From an uncultured Eubacteriales bacterium (GTDB lineage Bacteria; Bacillota; Clostridia; Peptostreptococcales; Anaerovoracaceae), in assembly GCA_902797405.1 (NCBI GenBank), contig CADBSP010000092.1, forward strand, positions 1 to 11,460: 11,460 nt of DNA, given 5' to 3'. Below, in pieces: positions 1 through 5,915 of this stretch. The notes beneath the pieces were generated by a model. It did not search any database. It was not told the origin of the DNA and was given only the letters and a program-made list of their open reading frames with translations. A program made the translations under genes and the position numbers. How positions within the stretch are numbered: position 1 is the stretch's first letter; every line of letters begins with the position of its first letter.

Positions 1-42
1 CAGGACCAACGATAGAAGGATTGCGAAAATTCTTTTTTTCAT
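1..42 (-). CDS. 5' end of a secreted or lipoprotein gene (partial)
   Basis: Only the first 14 codons are visible, reading MKKRIFAILLSLVL before the window edge. The start is the ATG at 42-40, preceded by AAAGGAGA about 8 bases upstream, a strong ribosome binding site. Lysine and arginine followed by a hydrophobic run is the start of a signal peptide, so the product is probably exported or lipid-anchored. A consensus promoter and a structured leader lie directly upstream. The mature protein is outside the window, so no function can be given. Confidence 0.75.
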   Translation of the reverse strand, partial: MKKRIFAILLSLVL

Positions 43-142
43 TGCAAATTTCTCCTTTGCTCCGATATTCGATTGTATGTCCGGAAAGGATTATCCGGGT
101 TTTCGGGGTATTGGCCTATCGGTGGTCCAATCCCCTATTTTC
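43..142 (-). promoter_or_regulatory. Structured 5' leader, possible cis-regulatory RNA
   Basis: The leader between the predicted transcription start and the ATG can fold into at least two hairpins. The first pairs GGGGATTGG (135-127) with CCAATACCCC (114-105), nine base pairs with one bulged A and a 12-nt apical part that can close further with CC/GG. The second pairs CCGGA with TCCGG around an 8-nt loop (about 97-80). The 9-mer CCCCGAAAA occurs at 146-138 and again at 108-100. The first copy straddles the predicted start site, so it is more likely a DNA element than part of the RNA. I do not recognise a known riboswitch class, and no terminator-type U run is visible in the leader. Confidence 0.45.
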
Positions 143-148
143 GGGGAA

Positions 149-177
149 ATAGTAGCATTTTAATCCACCATTGTCAA
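149..177 (-). promoter_or_regulatory. Sigma-A promoter of the partial secreted-protein gene
   Basis: On the minus strand a perfect -35 box TTGACA (177-172) is separated by exactly 17 bases from TACTAT (154-149), a five-of-six match to TATAAT. Transcription should begin near 142-140, about 100 nt before the ATG at 42. This is the best promoter in the window. Confidence 0.85.
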
Positions 178-235
178 GAGATTTTTTATAGATTTTTTGT
201 GATTGTTTTTACGGAATAATCCATGAAAAAATACC

Positions 236-270
236 GAAAAAAGGACGAATCCCCAAAGGGAATCCGTCCT
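236..270 (-). terminator. Rho-independent terminator after mscS
   Basis: On the minus strand a 13-bp stem (270-258 with 254-242, including two G-U pairs) closes a 3-nt loop and is followed directly by six T residues (241-236). The plus strand has no comparable T run after the stem, so it terminates the minus-strand operon ending with mscS. It lies about 90 bases past the mscS stop codon and insulates the next promoter at 177. Confidence 0.93.
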
Positions 271-359
271 TGAAATTTCAACATTTTATCTTAGTAGCGT
301 CAACAGGTGTTTTTACTAAGGTTCTTACTGTTGAATTACTGCTCGTTTAGCTGCTTTTC

Positions 360-1163
360 TTACTGATTTACGTTTACGTTGGTTGTTGGTGCCGGACCTG
401 CAACTCCTGCTTCACCAAGCGCTGTAGGAATAGCCTTCATCAGTTCAAAGTAAACATCCCAGTAATTTGCGCTGTTACACCATGCACGAGCTGTATATGC
501 GAGTCCTCCCGGAATACCTTCCAGTGGGGATGCGAATGGAGCAGGATCCTGTAATACCATAGGATTCTTTGCCATAGTGCTTTCAATGATTTGCTTTACT
601 TCATTTACGTCACGTCCACCTGTGAGGTTGAATGTGAGGTCAACTCTTCTGGTTGACTCTGCGCTGAAGTTCTGAATATTTGAGTTCATGAGTGAGCCGT
701 TAGGAATTGTGATTTCTTTGTTGTCCAAAGAATTAAGTACTGTGTAGAACATAGAGAGTTCCTTAACAACACCTTCGTCTCCGGCTGCAACAATATAGTC
801 ACCAACCTTGAAAGGTCTGAAAATCATAAGCATGATTCCGCCTGCCAGATTGGAGAGGGAGCCCTGCATTGCCATGCCAACTGCAACACCGCAGGATGCG
901 AGTACTGCTACAACAGATGCCATTGGTACGCCTAGCACGCTTATGATGGATAGTACCAAAACTATATAGAGAACTACCTTAAGCAAATTACCTAAGAATG
1001 ATTTTACTGTTGTGTCGAGCTTCTCGGTAGCCTTCATTCCCATTACCATTTTTATTACTTTTTTTACTACCATGGATCCGATAATCCAAATCAGTAGAGC
1101 CAGTATCAGTTTACTACCGGCAGCAGTTAATATCTCAATCCCCTTGTTCATGAATTCTGTCAT
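360..1163 (-). CDS. mscS: Small-conductance mechanosensitive channel, MscS family
   Basis: The 267-residue inner-membrane protein should open under membrane tension and release solutes during osmotic downshock; MscS channels are homoheptamers. TM1 is at about 17-40 and TM2 at about 60-79. The pore helix TM3 (about 81-115) is rich in Ala and Gly (SVVAVLASCGVAVGMAMQG) and runs into the family signature FRPFKVGDYI (115-124). A beta domain and alpha/beta C-terminal domain follow, including the typical NSLDNKEITIPNG stretch. Length is near that of E. coli MscS (286). I place the start at the ATG at 1163-1161, with GGAGG about 8 bases upstream. A longer reading from the TTG at 1178 would run through that ribosome binding site. 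The gene follows cstA by 61 bases and is probably read from the same transcript. Confidence 0.92.
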   Translation of the reverse strand: MTEFMNKGIEILTAAGSKLILALLIWIIGSMVVKKVIKMVMGMKATEKLDTTVKSFLGNLLKVVLYIVLVLSIISVLGVPMASVVAVLASCGVAVGMAMQGSLSNLAGGIMLMIFRPFKVGDYIVAAGDEGVVKELSMFYTVLNSLDNKEITIPNGSLMNSNIQNFSAESTRRVDLTFNLTGGRDVNEVKQIIESTMAKNPMVLQDPAPFASPLEGIPGGLAYTARAWCNSANYWDVYFELMKAIPTALGEAGVAGPAPTTNVNVNQ

Positions 1164-1176
1164 TTTCTTTTCCTCC

Positions 1177-1208
1177 AAAAAATACGGGACGACCCTAAAA
1201 GAAGTCCC
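1177..1208 (-). terminator. Weak intercistronic hairpin with T run between cstA and mscS
   Basis: On the minus strand GGGAC (1208-1204) can pair with GTCCC (1190-1186) across a 13-nt loop. GTA and six T residues (1182-1177) follow, immediately before the mscS ribosome binding site. The stem is short and the loop large, so it could be a leaky attenuator that lowers mscS relative to cstA, an RNA-processing site, or chance. No separate mscS promoter is evident here. Confidence 0.35.
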
Positions 1209-1224
1209 CCCTACAAAATAATAA

Positions 1225-2961
1225 TTATGCTTTTTCTACGTTGCTTGTTTCTCTATTAATAGCCTGCTTACGGAAGGTTCCGATTCCCTCTATTACGAGG
1301 ATTATAGCTAAAACTACCATTGCAACTGCAAATGCAAGCTGGAAATAATGTCCCCACATAGGGCCATCCAGTGTGCCTGCGCTGAGGCCTTTGACCTTAT
1401 TCAATATGGTCATAATTAAGCTTGTAAGTGTGGCTATGAGCATGAATGCCATCGGCAAATAGAACATCTTATTGTTCTTACCGATGTCTCCTAACCATGC
1501 AGCCACGGCCATTAGAGCGATACCTGCGAGCAACTGATTTGCTGCTCCGAAAAGCGCCCAAATCTGGCTTAGAGATAATCCGCCCAGTGTACAGCCAACC
1601 ACTACCATGAACGCTGTGCCAACGATCGGGTCAGCTAATACTCTTCTAATACCTGTCGCATCCTTATAGGTTTTTTCTCCTTCGTTCAGGAACAATTCAC
1701 TTACCATGAATCGTCCAAGCCTGGTTCCGGTATCAAGTGAGGTTAGAGCAAATGCGGATACTGTAAGTGTCAGCAATGAATAAATACTCTTATAGATTGC
1801 GGAATCCTCTCTGCCGAACATGATACCTATGCCGCTTGCAAATGCCTCCGCCGGCGAACCAAATCCGCCTGCTATATACTTATCAAATACCATTCCTACG
1901 GCTATGAGGGAAATGACTCCCAAGGCTGACTCAACGAGCATGGCACCGTAACCGATTGGTTTAGCATGACTCTCGTTATCAAGCTGCTTGGATGACGTAC
2001 CTGTTGATACCAAGGAATGAAATCCGGAGCACGCACCACATGCAACTGTGATGAAAAGAGTCGGGAATAGGTTTCCTATCTTCGATGACCAACCTGTGAA
2101 CATCGGAATTTGAAATGGTGCTGTTCCCGCCAACGCCGAAAAAACGATGCCGATAATTGCAACGCCCATCATAGCATATAGCAAAAAGCTGGACAAATAG
2201 TCACGAGGCAGCAGCATGATCCACACGGGAATCAGCGATGCTACTGAAATGTATACACCTATTAGATATATCCATGTGGTTCTTCCGAAGGCAACACCGA
2301 CATTCATTCCAATAATGATGGATACAACGATTCCGATGACCCCGATAATGATTGCCGGACCAGTCTCCATTCCAACCTTGTTTGTCAATAAGCCGTACAT
2401 AATAGCAAGTACAATAAACAGTATGGAAACCATCGCTGTGGTCTGTTGACCGTTCGGATCCGTTGTCAAAACGCTCACACCGGAATCATCAGCAGTCATA
2501 AATGTTCCTGCCACAACATTGACAAATGAAGCAATAACCAAAACAAGCACCAAAAGAGCAAAGACAATAAAGAGTCTCTTGGTTCTTCTTCCCATACTGC
2601 CACCGATTACTTCGCCGATGGATTTGCCTCCGTGTCTTACGGATGCAAACAAGGTGCCAAAGTCATGTACTCCTCCAAAGAATATACCACCTATTACGCA
2701 CCAAAGAAATACCGGCAGCCACCCAAAAACAGATGCCTGTACGGGTCCACTAATAGGACCTGCTCCTGCTATGGATGAGAAGTGGTGACCCATGAGAACC
2801 GACGGTGGTGCTGCGACATAGTCCACACCGTCTCCCTGCGTGATAGCAGGTGTTTCGCGGGAAGCATCAACACCCCACTGCTTAGCAAGCCAACTACCAT
2901 AAGTTATATAGCCTATTACCAAAAGGATAATTGCGGCAATGATAATTAGTAATGCTGTAAT
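1225..2961 (-). CDS. cstA: CstA-type carbon starvation / pyruvate transporter, short form
   Basis: This polytopic membrane protein of the CstA family (peptide/pyruvate uptake) has the family hallmarks: the PPSVLMGHHFSSIAGAGPI segment, then FFGGVHDFGTLFASVRHGGKSIGE, then ACGACSGFHSLVSTGTSSKQ with the nearby SHAKPIGYGAMLVE, and TRLGRFM late in the protein. At 578 residues it matches the shorter Firmicutes form rather than the about 700-residue E. coli proteins. The first ATG/GTG/TTG-type start in frame is TTG at 2922, which has no ribosome binding site and cuts TM1 in half. Thirteen codons upstream, ATT (2961-2959) lies 7 bases after AGGAGG and restores a full hydrophobic first helix (TALLIIIAAIILLVIGY), so I choose it. 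It starts 32 bases after the upstream small gene, suggesting co-transcription. The family is certain; the start is inferred. Confidence 0.93.
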   Translation of the reverse strand: MTALLIIIAAIILLVIGYITYGSWLAKQWGVDASRETPAITQGDGVDYVAAPPSVLMGHHFSSIAGAGPISGPVQASVFGWLPVFLWCVIGGIFFGGVHDFGTLFASVRHGGKSIGEVIGGSMGRRTKRLFIVFALLVLVLVIASFVNVVAGTFMTADDSGVSVLTTDPNGQQTTAMVSILFIVLAIMYGLLTNKVGMETGPAIIIGVIGIVVSIIIGMNVGVAFGRTTWIYLIGVYISVASLIPVWIMLLPRDYLSSFLLYAMMGVAIIGIVFSALAGTAPFQIPMFTGWSSKIGNLFPTLFITVACGACSGFHSLVSTGTSSKQLDNESHAKPIGYGAMLVESALGVISLIAVGMVFDKYIAGGFGSPAEAFASGIGIMFGREDSAIYKSIYSLLTLTVSAFALTSLDTGTRLGRFMVSELFLNEGEKTYKDATGIRRVLADPIVGTAFMVVVGCTLGGLSLSQIWALFGAANQLLAGIALMAVAAWLGDIGKNNKMFYLPMAFMLIATLTSLIMTILNKVKGLSAGTLDGPMWGHYFQLAFAVAMVVLAIILVIEGIGTFRKQAINRETSNVEKA

Positions 2962-2973
2962 ATCTTCTCCTCC
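2959..2973 (-). promoter_or_regulatory. Strong ribosome binding site ahead of an ATT start codon (cstA)
   Basis: AGGAGG (2973-2968) is followed by 7 bases and then ATT in the cstA frame. No ATG, GTG or TTG occurs in frame between the upstream stop (TAA at 2988-2986) and the TTG at 2922. An ATG at 2981-2979 overlaps the ribosome binding site but is in another frame and gives only an 11-codon peptide. ATT is a rare start, best known from infC, where it ties translation to initiation factor 3. Confidence 0.6.
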
Positions 2974-2982
2974 TTCTTCATT

Positions 2983-3014
2983 TATTTAATATATTAGTTA
3001 TTTAATATATTAGT
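2983..3014 (-). repeat. Exact 16-bp tandem duplication across a stop codon
   Basis: The plus-strand 16-mer TATTTAATATATTAGT occurs twice back to back (2983-2998 and 2999-3014). It covers the last codons and stop of the small gene upstream of cstA. With one copy the protein would end TNILNK at a TGA; with two it ends TNILNN at a TAA. The exact match suggests a recent slippage event. The cstA ribosome binding site is untouched. Confidence 0.95.
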
Positions 3015-3491
3015 CACGGTCTTCCTAAGGCTGCTTCCTCGGCGGTTACTCAGGATGCTTCCCTTAGAAAGATCGCAGACCACTAATCTGAATGCGCTAT
3101 AGCCATGGAAACCAAATTTATGGCTTACATGTCTGTTGGCATTTTTAATAATTCTTTCGCAATCTGAATCAACGTTTTCTGCCACGATTACCAGCGTGAT
3201 ATCCGAGCTTTTATGATTAGAATGAGGATGAGTCCTTCCTATACCGTCCGTCCAGGCCTTGTCTTCCAACTCATCATACAAAGCCTTCGTCAACCTATCC
3301 GTCTTATAGAAATAGACGTATTCATAATTCTCAACCTCAAAAATCCTGGCCCTCTTAGTCAACAAATATTGCTGGTCTATCCCGCGGTATACAGCCTCCA
3401 CATGAAACGGTTTAATCGGATCTTCTGTGTTTACATCGTAATACCGATGGAACGAAGCCACAATTCTTTCCATCGCTGTGTGCTTATCCAT
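2994..3491 (-). CDS. Uncharacterised 165-residue protein encoded ahead of cstA
   Basis: This appears to be a soluble cytoplasmic protein: no signal peptide or membrane helix is visible, and it mixes charged and aromatic residues. The most conserved-looking stretch is near the C terminus, FGFHGYSAFRLVVCDLSKGSILSNRRG split over two strands, after a predicted beta strand DITLVIVAEN. From memory this resembles a Firmicutes family of unknown function (I believe DUF8052) found beside cstA genes, but I could not check it. Its position, 32 bases before cstA on the same strand, makes it a candidate partner or regulator of the transporter. The ATG at 3491 has no clear ribosome binding site. An internal ATG (Met7) is no better placed, so the start is less certain than the gene. 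The C terminus was altered by a 16-bp tandem duplication. Confidence 0.8.
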   Translation of the reverse strand: MDKHTAMERIVASFHRYYDVNTEDPIKPFHVEAVYRGIDQQYLLTKRARIFEVENYEYVYFYKTDRLTKALYDELEDKAWTDGIGRTHPHSNHKSSDITLVIVAENVDSDCERIIKNANRHVSHKFGFHGYSAFRLVVCDLSKGSILSNRRGSSLRKTVTNILNN

Positions 3492-3564
3492 AAATAGTTT
3501 TATTCATTATTTATTCACAGCCAACTATTAAATACTTGTTTATTTTAAAACATTTTATACTACT

Positions 3565-3592
3565 ATTATGCTACTCACAATAAAAAAATCAA
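3565..3592 (-). promoter_or_regulatory. Possible promoter of the small gene-cstA-mscS operon
   Basis: TTGATT (3592-3587), a 16-base spacer and CATAAT (3570-3565) form a moderate sigma-A promoter about 75 bases before the ATG at 3491. An overlapping alternative uses TTGTGA (3580-3575) and TATAAA (3559-3554) with a 15-base spacer. The region is very AT-rich, so chance matches are likely. A 7-bp inverted repeat, AATAGTT (3529-3523) with AACTATT (3499-3493), sits just before the start codon. Confidence 0.35.
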
Positions 3593-3658
3593 TGTTTTTT
3601 TAAAAAACTGCAAATAATCCGGTTAATACTCTATCAAAATTACGAATAAATAATGAAA

Positions 3659-3779
3659 AAACATTAGGCGGAGAAAGGAAAAAAGGGCAAAGAAAGGAAA
3701 AACATAAGACGAAGAAATGAAAAAAAGGCAAAAAAAGGAAAACATAAGTCGAAGAAATTAAAAACAAAAAACAAAAGAG
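3659..3779. repeat. Three degenerate 40-41 bp polypurine tandem repeats
   Basis: Three copies start at about 3659, 3700 and 3740, each beginning AAACATAAG or a close variant, then a CGAAGAAA-like core and a run of A with GG(C)A. The plus strand is almost entirely purine, so the minus strand is a long T/C tract. It lies in the 403-bp gene-free stretch 3492-3894, between the cyclophilin gene and the small gene-cstA operon. The low-complexity reading frame through it on the minus strand (Phe/Leu/Ser-rich) is not a credible gene. Confidence 0.75.
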
Positions 3780-3818
3780 CAAGGTTATGATAAGCTCACT
3801 CTATGTGAACAGTAACCT
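3765..3818 (-). terminator. Probable terminator after the cyclophilin gene
   Basis: On the minus strand AGGTTA (3818-3813) pairs with TAACCT (3787-3782), and inside it TTCAC (3809-3805) pairs with GTGAG (3799-3795) around a 5-nt loop. A T-rich tract follows (CTTTTGTTTTTTG, about 3777-3765). It lies roughly 80 bases past the cyclophilin stop. The stem is interrupted, so the call is moderate. Confidence 0.5.
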
Positions 3819-3819
3819 A

Positions 3820-3834
3820 GAATAACTGTTATTC
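3820..3834. promoter_or_regulatory. 15-bp perfect palindrome, operator-like
   Basis: GAATAAC-T-GTTATTC is a perfect inverted repeat with a single central base and can be extended by CTA/TAG with one mismatch. A one-base centre does not suit an RNA hairpin loop but suits a dimeric DNA-binding protein. It is far from any clear promoter (over 220 bases before the candidate at 3592), and I do not match it to LexA, Rex, Fur or PerR consensus sites. Confidence 0.35.
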
Positions 3835-3894
3835 ATAGATAGAGAAGCACAAATAACCCTGCTCGTTAGTTTATTTTGATTGAGAATAACGAAA

Positions 3895-4575
3895 TTAGTC
3901 TACTACAATAATCTCTGTTATTACAGGTTGATCGGCAGAAGGAATAGTTCCGTTATTATCCACAGGTCTGGCATCGCTTGCAATCTTATCTGCAACGTCC
4001 TGACCTTCTGTAACTACTCCAAATGCAGCATAGTTTCCGTCCAGGAATTCCGAATCGGCAACTGTGATGAAAAACTGTGAGCTGGCGCTGTCTGGATGCT
4101 GAGAACGGGCCATGGAGATAACACCTTTCTTATGGGAGATGTTATTCTGGACGCCATTTGAAGCGAATTCGCCCTTTATTGTCTGGTCAGATCCACCAAA
4201 TCCGGTTCCTTCCGGATCTCCTCCCTGAATCATGAATCCGTCCATGATTCTGTGGAATGTAAGACCGTTGTAAAAACCGTCATTTGCCAGGTTGATAAAG
4301 TTCTCAACTGTGATAGGAGCAGTATCCCCATCCAGTTCCAATTTGATAGTACCATAATCCTTTACTACTAATTCTATGTGATGCATTCCATATCCTCCTT
4401 CTGCTTCACTATCACTATCTGCAGTAGCTTCTCCTGATGAATTGCTGCTACCGGAAGTACTGTTTCCCTCTGTGCTGGTTGCGCTGGTATTAGTGTTTTT
4501 ATTCCCACACCCGGAAAGCATCAGCAAACCCACAACAAGTAAAACGCTAACTGCTACATTAATCAACTTTTTCAT
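3895..4575 (-). CDS. Cyclophilin-type peptidyl-prolyl isomerase lipoprotein
   Basis: This 226-residue protein should catalyse cis-trans isomerisation of X-Pro bonds on the outer face of the membrane. A type II signal peptide (residues 1-22) ends in the lipobox LSGC (Cys23). A Ser/Thr/Asn/Glu-rich linker to about residue 60 leads to a cyclophilin domain (about 65-226). It shows FHRI at 107-110 with the catalytic Arg109, then GFMIQGGDP, SSQFFI and NYAAFG. The Trp of human cyclophilin A is replaced, as in many bacterial members. The start is the ATG at 4575, with AAGGAAG about 8 bases upstream; a longer frame from 4623 would bury the signal peptide. A weak promoter lies in the upstream gap and a probable terminator follows. 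Its natural substrates are unknown. Confidence 0.92.
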   Translation of the reverse strand: MKKLINVAVSVLLVVGLLMLSGCGNKNTNTSATSTEGNSTSGSSNSSGEATADSDSEAEGGYGMHHIELVVKDYGTIKLELDGDTAPITVENFINLANDGFYNGLTFHRIMDGFMIQGGDPEGTGFGGSDQTIKGEFASNGVQNNISHKKGVISMARSQHPDSASSQFFITVADSEFLDGNYAAFGVVTEGQDVADKIASDARPVDNNGTIPSADQPVITEIIVVD

Positions 4576-4630
4576 TCCAATCTCTTCCTTTATCAATCTC
4601 TTCGTCCTATTATTTATTACCAAGAGATCA

Positions 4631-4649
4631 ATTATACCTTTTTATTATA
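4631..4649 (-). promoter_or_regulatory. Possible -10 boxes for the cyclophilin gene
   Basis: Two perfect TATAAT hexamers occur on the minus strand at 4649-4644 and 4636-4631, 55-75 bases before the ATG at 4575. Neither has a convincing -35 box: the sequence 17 bases upstream of the nearer one reads CAGTAT. They sit just beyond the degenerate end of the tandem array, so expansion or contraction of the array would change what lies upstream of them. Confidence 0.35.
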
Positions 4650-4954
4650 ATGTATACTGTTCCTCAATTGATTCTTTCATTACAATGTTTATTTTTCCGC
4701 GATTATTTCTTTCATTGCAATGCTTGTTGTTCCACGATTAAATCTTTCATTGCAACGCTTATTGTTCCGCGATTATTTCTTTCATTGCAATGCTTATTGT
4801 TCCTCGATTAATTATTCATTGCAATGCTTGTTGTTCCGCGATTAAATCTTTCATTGCAACGCTTATTGTTCCTCGATTAATTTTTCATTGCAATGCTTAT
4901 TGTTCCTCGATTAATTTTTCATTGCAATGCTTATTGTTCCGCGATTATTTCTTT
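4649..4954. repeat. Tandem array of about 35-bp units at the hslO 3' end
   Basis: Eight units of 34-35 bp start at 4678, 4713, 4748, 4783, 4817, 4852, 4886 and 4920; a degenerate ninth occupies about 4649-4677. Each begins CATTGCAATG (a 10-bp palindrome; CAACG or TACAATG in variants) and continues with CTTATTGTTCCGCGATT or a close variant. The unit at 4920-4954 contains the last 24 bases of hslO including its stop. Several units therefore re-encode the Hsp33 tail in the minus direction; for example, one reads MKEIIAEQ then stop. There are no unique spacers, so this is not CRISPR. Units 4713-4816 and 4817-4919 match as blocks of three, indicating a second, larger duplication. Confidence 0.95.
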
Positions 4955-5875
4955 CAGTTTATCGACGGTAATATTATACTTGGTATTGCAGAAATGGCAA
5001 ACTACTTCAACATCTTCACCATCATCTATCATTTCCTGAAGGTCGGCCTTTTTAATTGTTGCCAGCGCCTTTAGCATTCTGTCTTCGCTACAATTACAGC
5101 GGAAGCAAATTGGCATTCTGTACGCAGAGTTCCCCTCGTTCTCATCGGCATTTTGATCAGTGCTCTGAGACCTGGCATCCAAACCATCCTCGCTAAACTT
5201 TAGATCTAAATCGCCCAGAAGCATCTCCAGAATATCCTCAGGACTTTTCCCCTCTTCCATCAAAGCAGTGACCTGCGGCATCTCTGAAATTCGCTGCTCC
5301 AAGGTGCTTATAACTTCTTCCGTGGCGTCGGGCATGAGCTGAATCATGAATCCACCGGCATGCTTTACGCTAAGGTCAGTATCAACCATCACTCCCAAAC
5401 CGACAGCAGAAGGAGTCTGTTCTGACATCGTATAATAATATGCGATATCGTCTCCGATTTCTCCGGTTTGGAGTTCTATCTGTCCCGAGTATGGTTCCTT
5501 CATTCCAAGGTCCATTATTATGGTAAGTGTCCCGGGTCCGATTGCTCCACCTACATCCAGTTTACCTTTGTACTTTGGTGCAATTTCCACCTGAGGAACC
5601 AGGGGATAGCCCTTTACCTCACCGTGACTGTTGGCGGTAACCGTCATGCCTTTTATTGGCCCGTCTGAACGGATCATCAAAGTAAGGAGGTCTTCCTCCC
5701 CCTTCATGGCACTTCCCATCATCGCTCCGGCAGCCAGGAGACGTCCCAGTGCCGCTGTAACCACAGGGCTTGTTTCATGACGGCGTCGGGCTTCTTCTAC
5801 CGTATTTGTTGCATCAACCGCAAACGCCCTAATCATAAGACCAGCGGCGGTTGCTCTAATCAAATAATCACTCAT
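4931..5875 (-). CDS. hslO: Hsp33 redox-regulated molecular chaperone
   Basis: This cytosolic holdase binds zinc when reduced and becomes an active chaperone when its cysteines are oxidised. The N-terminal domain begins MSDYLIRATAAGLMIRAFA and continues with TNTVEEARRRHETSPVVTAALGRLLAAGAMM, GPIKGMTV and the GYPLVP region. The C-terminal redox switch is C260-N-C262 and C293-H-F-C296, with an extra Cys257. At 314 residues it is somewhat longer than usual (about 290). The excess is an acidic, Asn/Gln/Ser-rich stretch (about 233-256) between the chaperone domain and the zinc site. I choose the ATG at 5875 by family match; its ribosome binding site is weak (AGGAA about 16 bases upstream). No strong promoter is visible. 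The stop codon lies inside the tandem array. Confidence 0.95.
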   Translation of the reverse strand: MSDYLIRATAAGLMIRAFAVDATNTVEEARRRHETSPVVTAALGRLLAAGAMMGSAMKGEEDLLTLMIRSDGPIKGMTVTANSHGEVKGYPLVPQVEIAPKYKGKLDVGGAIGPGTLTIIMDLGMKEPYSGQIELQTGEIGDDIAYYYTMSEQTPSAVGLGVMVDTDLSVKHAGGFMIQLMPDATEEVISTLEQRISEMPQVTALMEEGKSPEDILEMLLGDLDLKFSEDGLDARSQSTDQNADENEGNSAYRMPICFRCNCSEDRMLKALATIKKADLQEMIDDGEDVEVVCHFCNTKYNITVDKLKEIIAEQ

Positions 5876-5915
5876 AACCGTTTTAACCGTATTCCTATAA
5901 TGCCCATTCAACAAG

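Noticed and set aside
1164..1178. Longer MscS start at TTG (1178), adding five residues MEEKK
   Set aside because: Those codons are the ribosome binding site of the ATG at 1163.
1183..1210. GGGACGACC motif resembling part of a mini-ykkC (guanidine-II) riboswitch
   Set aside because: It reads that way only on the plus strand, where no gene follows, and the second ACGR-loop hairpin is missing.
3600..3782. Minus-strand 60-residue frame rich in Phe, Leu and Ser
   Set aside because: It is the complement of the polypurine repeats, lacks a ribosome binding site and shows low-complexity composition only.
4649..4954. CRISPR-like regular repeats of about 35 bp
   Set aside because: Units abut directly with no unique spacers, differ from each other, and run into the hslO coding end; no cas genes are nearby.
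4790..5074. Plus-strand frame with repeated Cys/Ile/Pro segments
   Set aside because: The repeats come from translating the tandem array antisense; 35-bp units do not keep one frame and there is no start signal.
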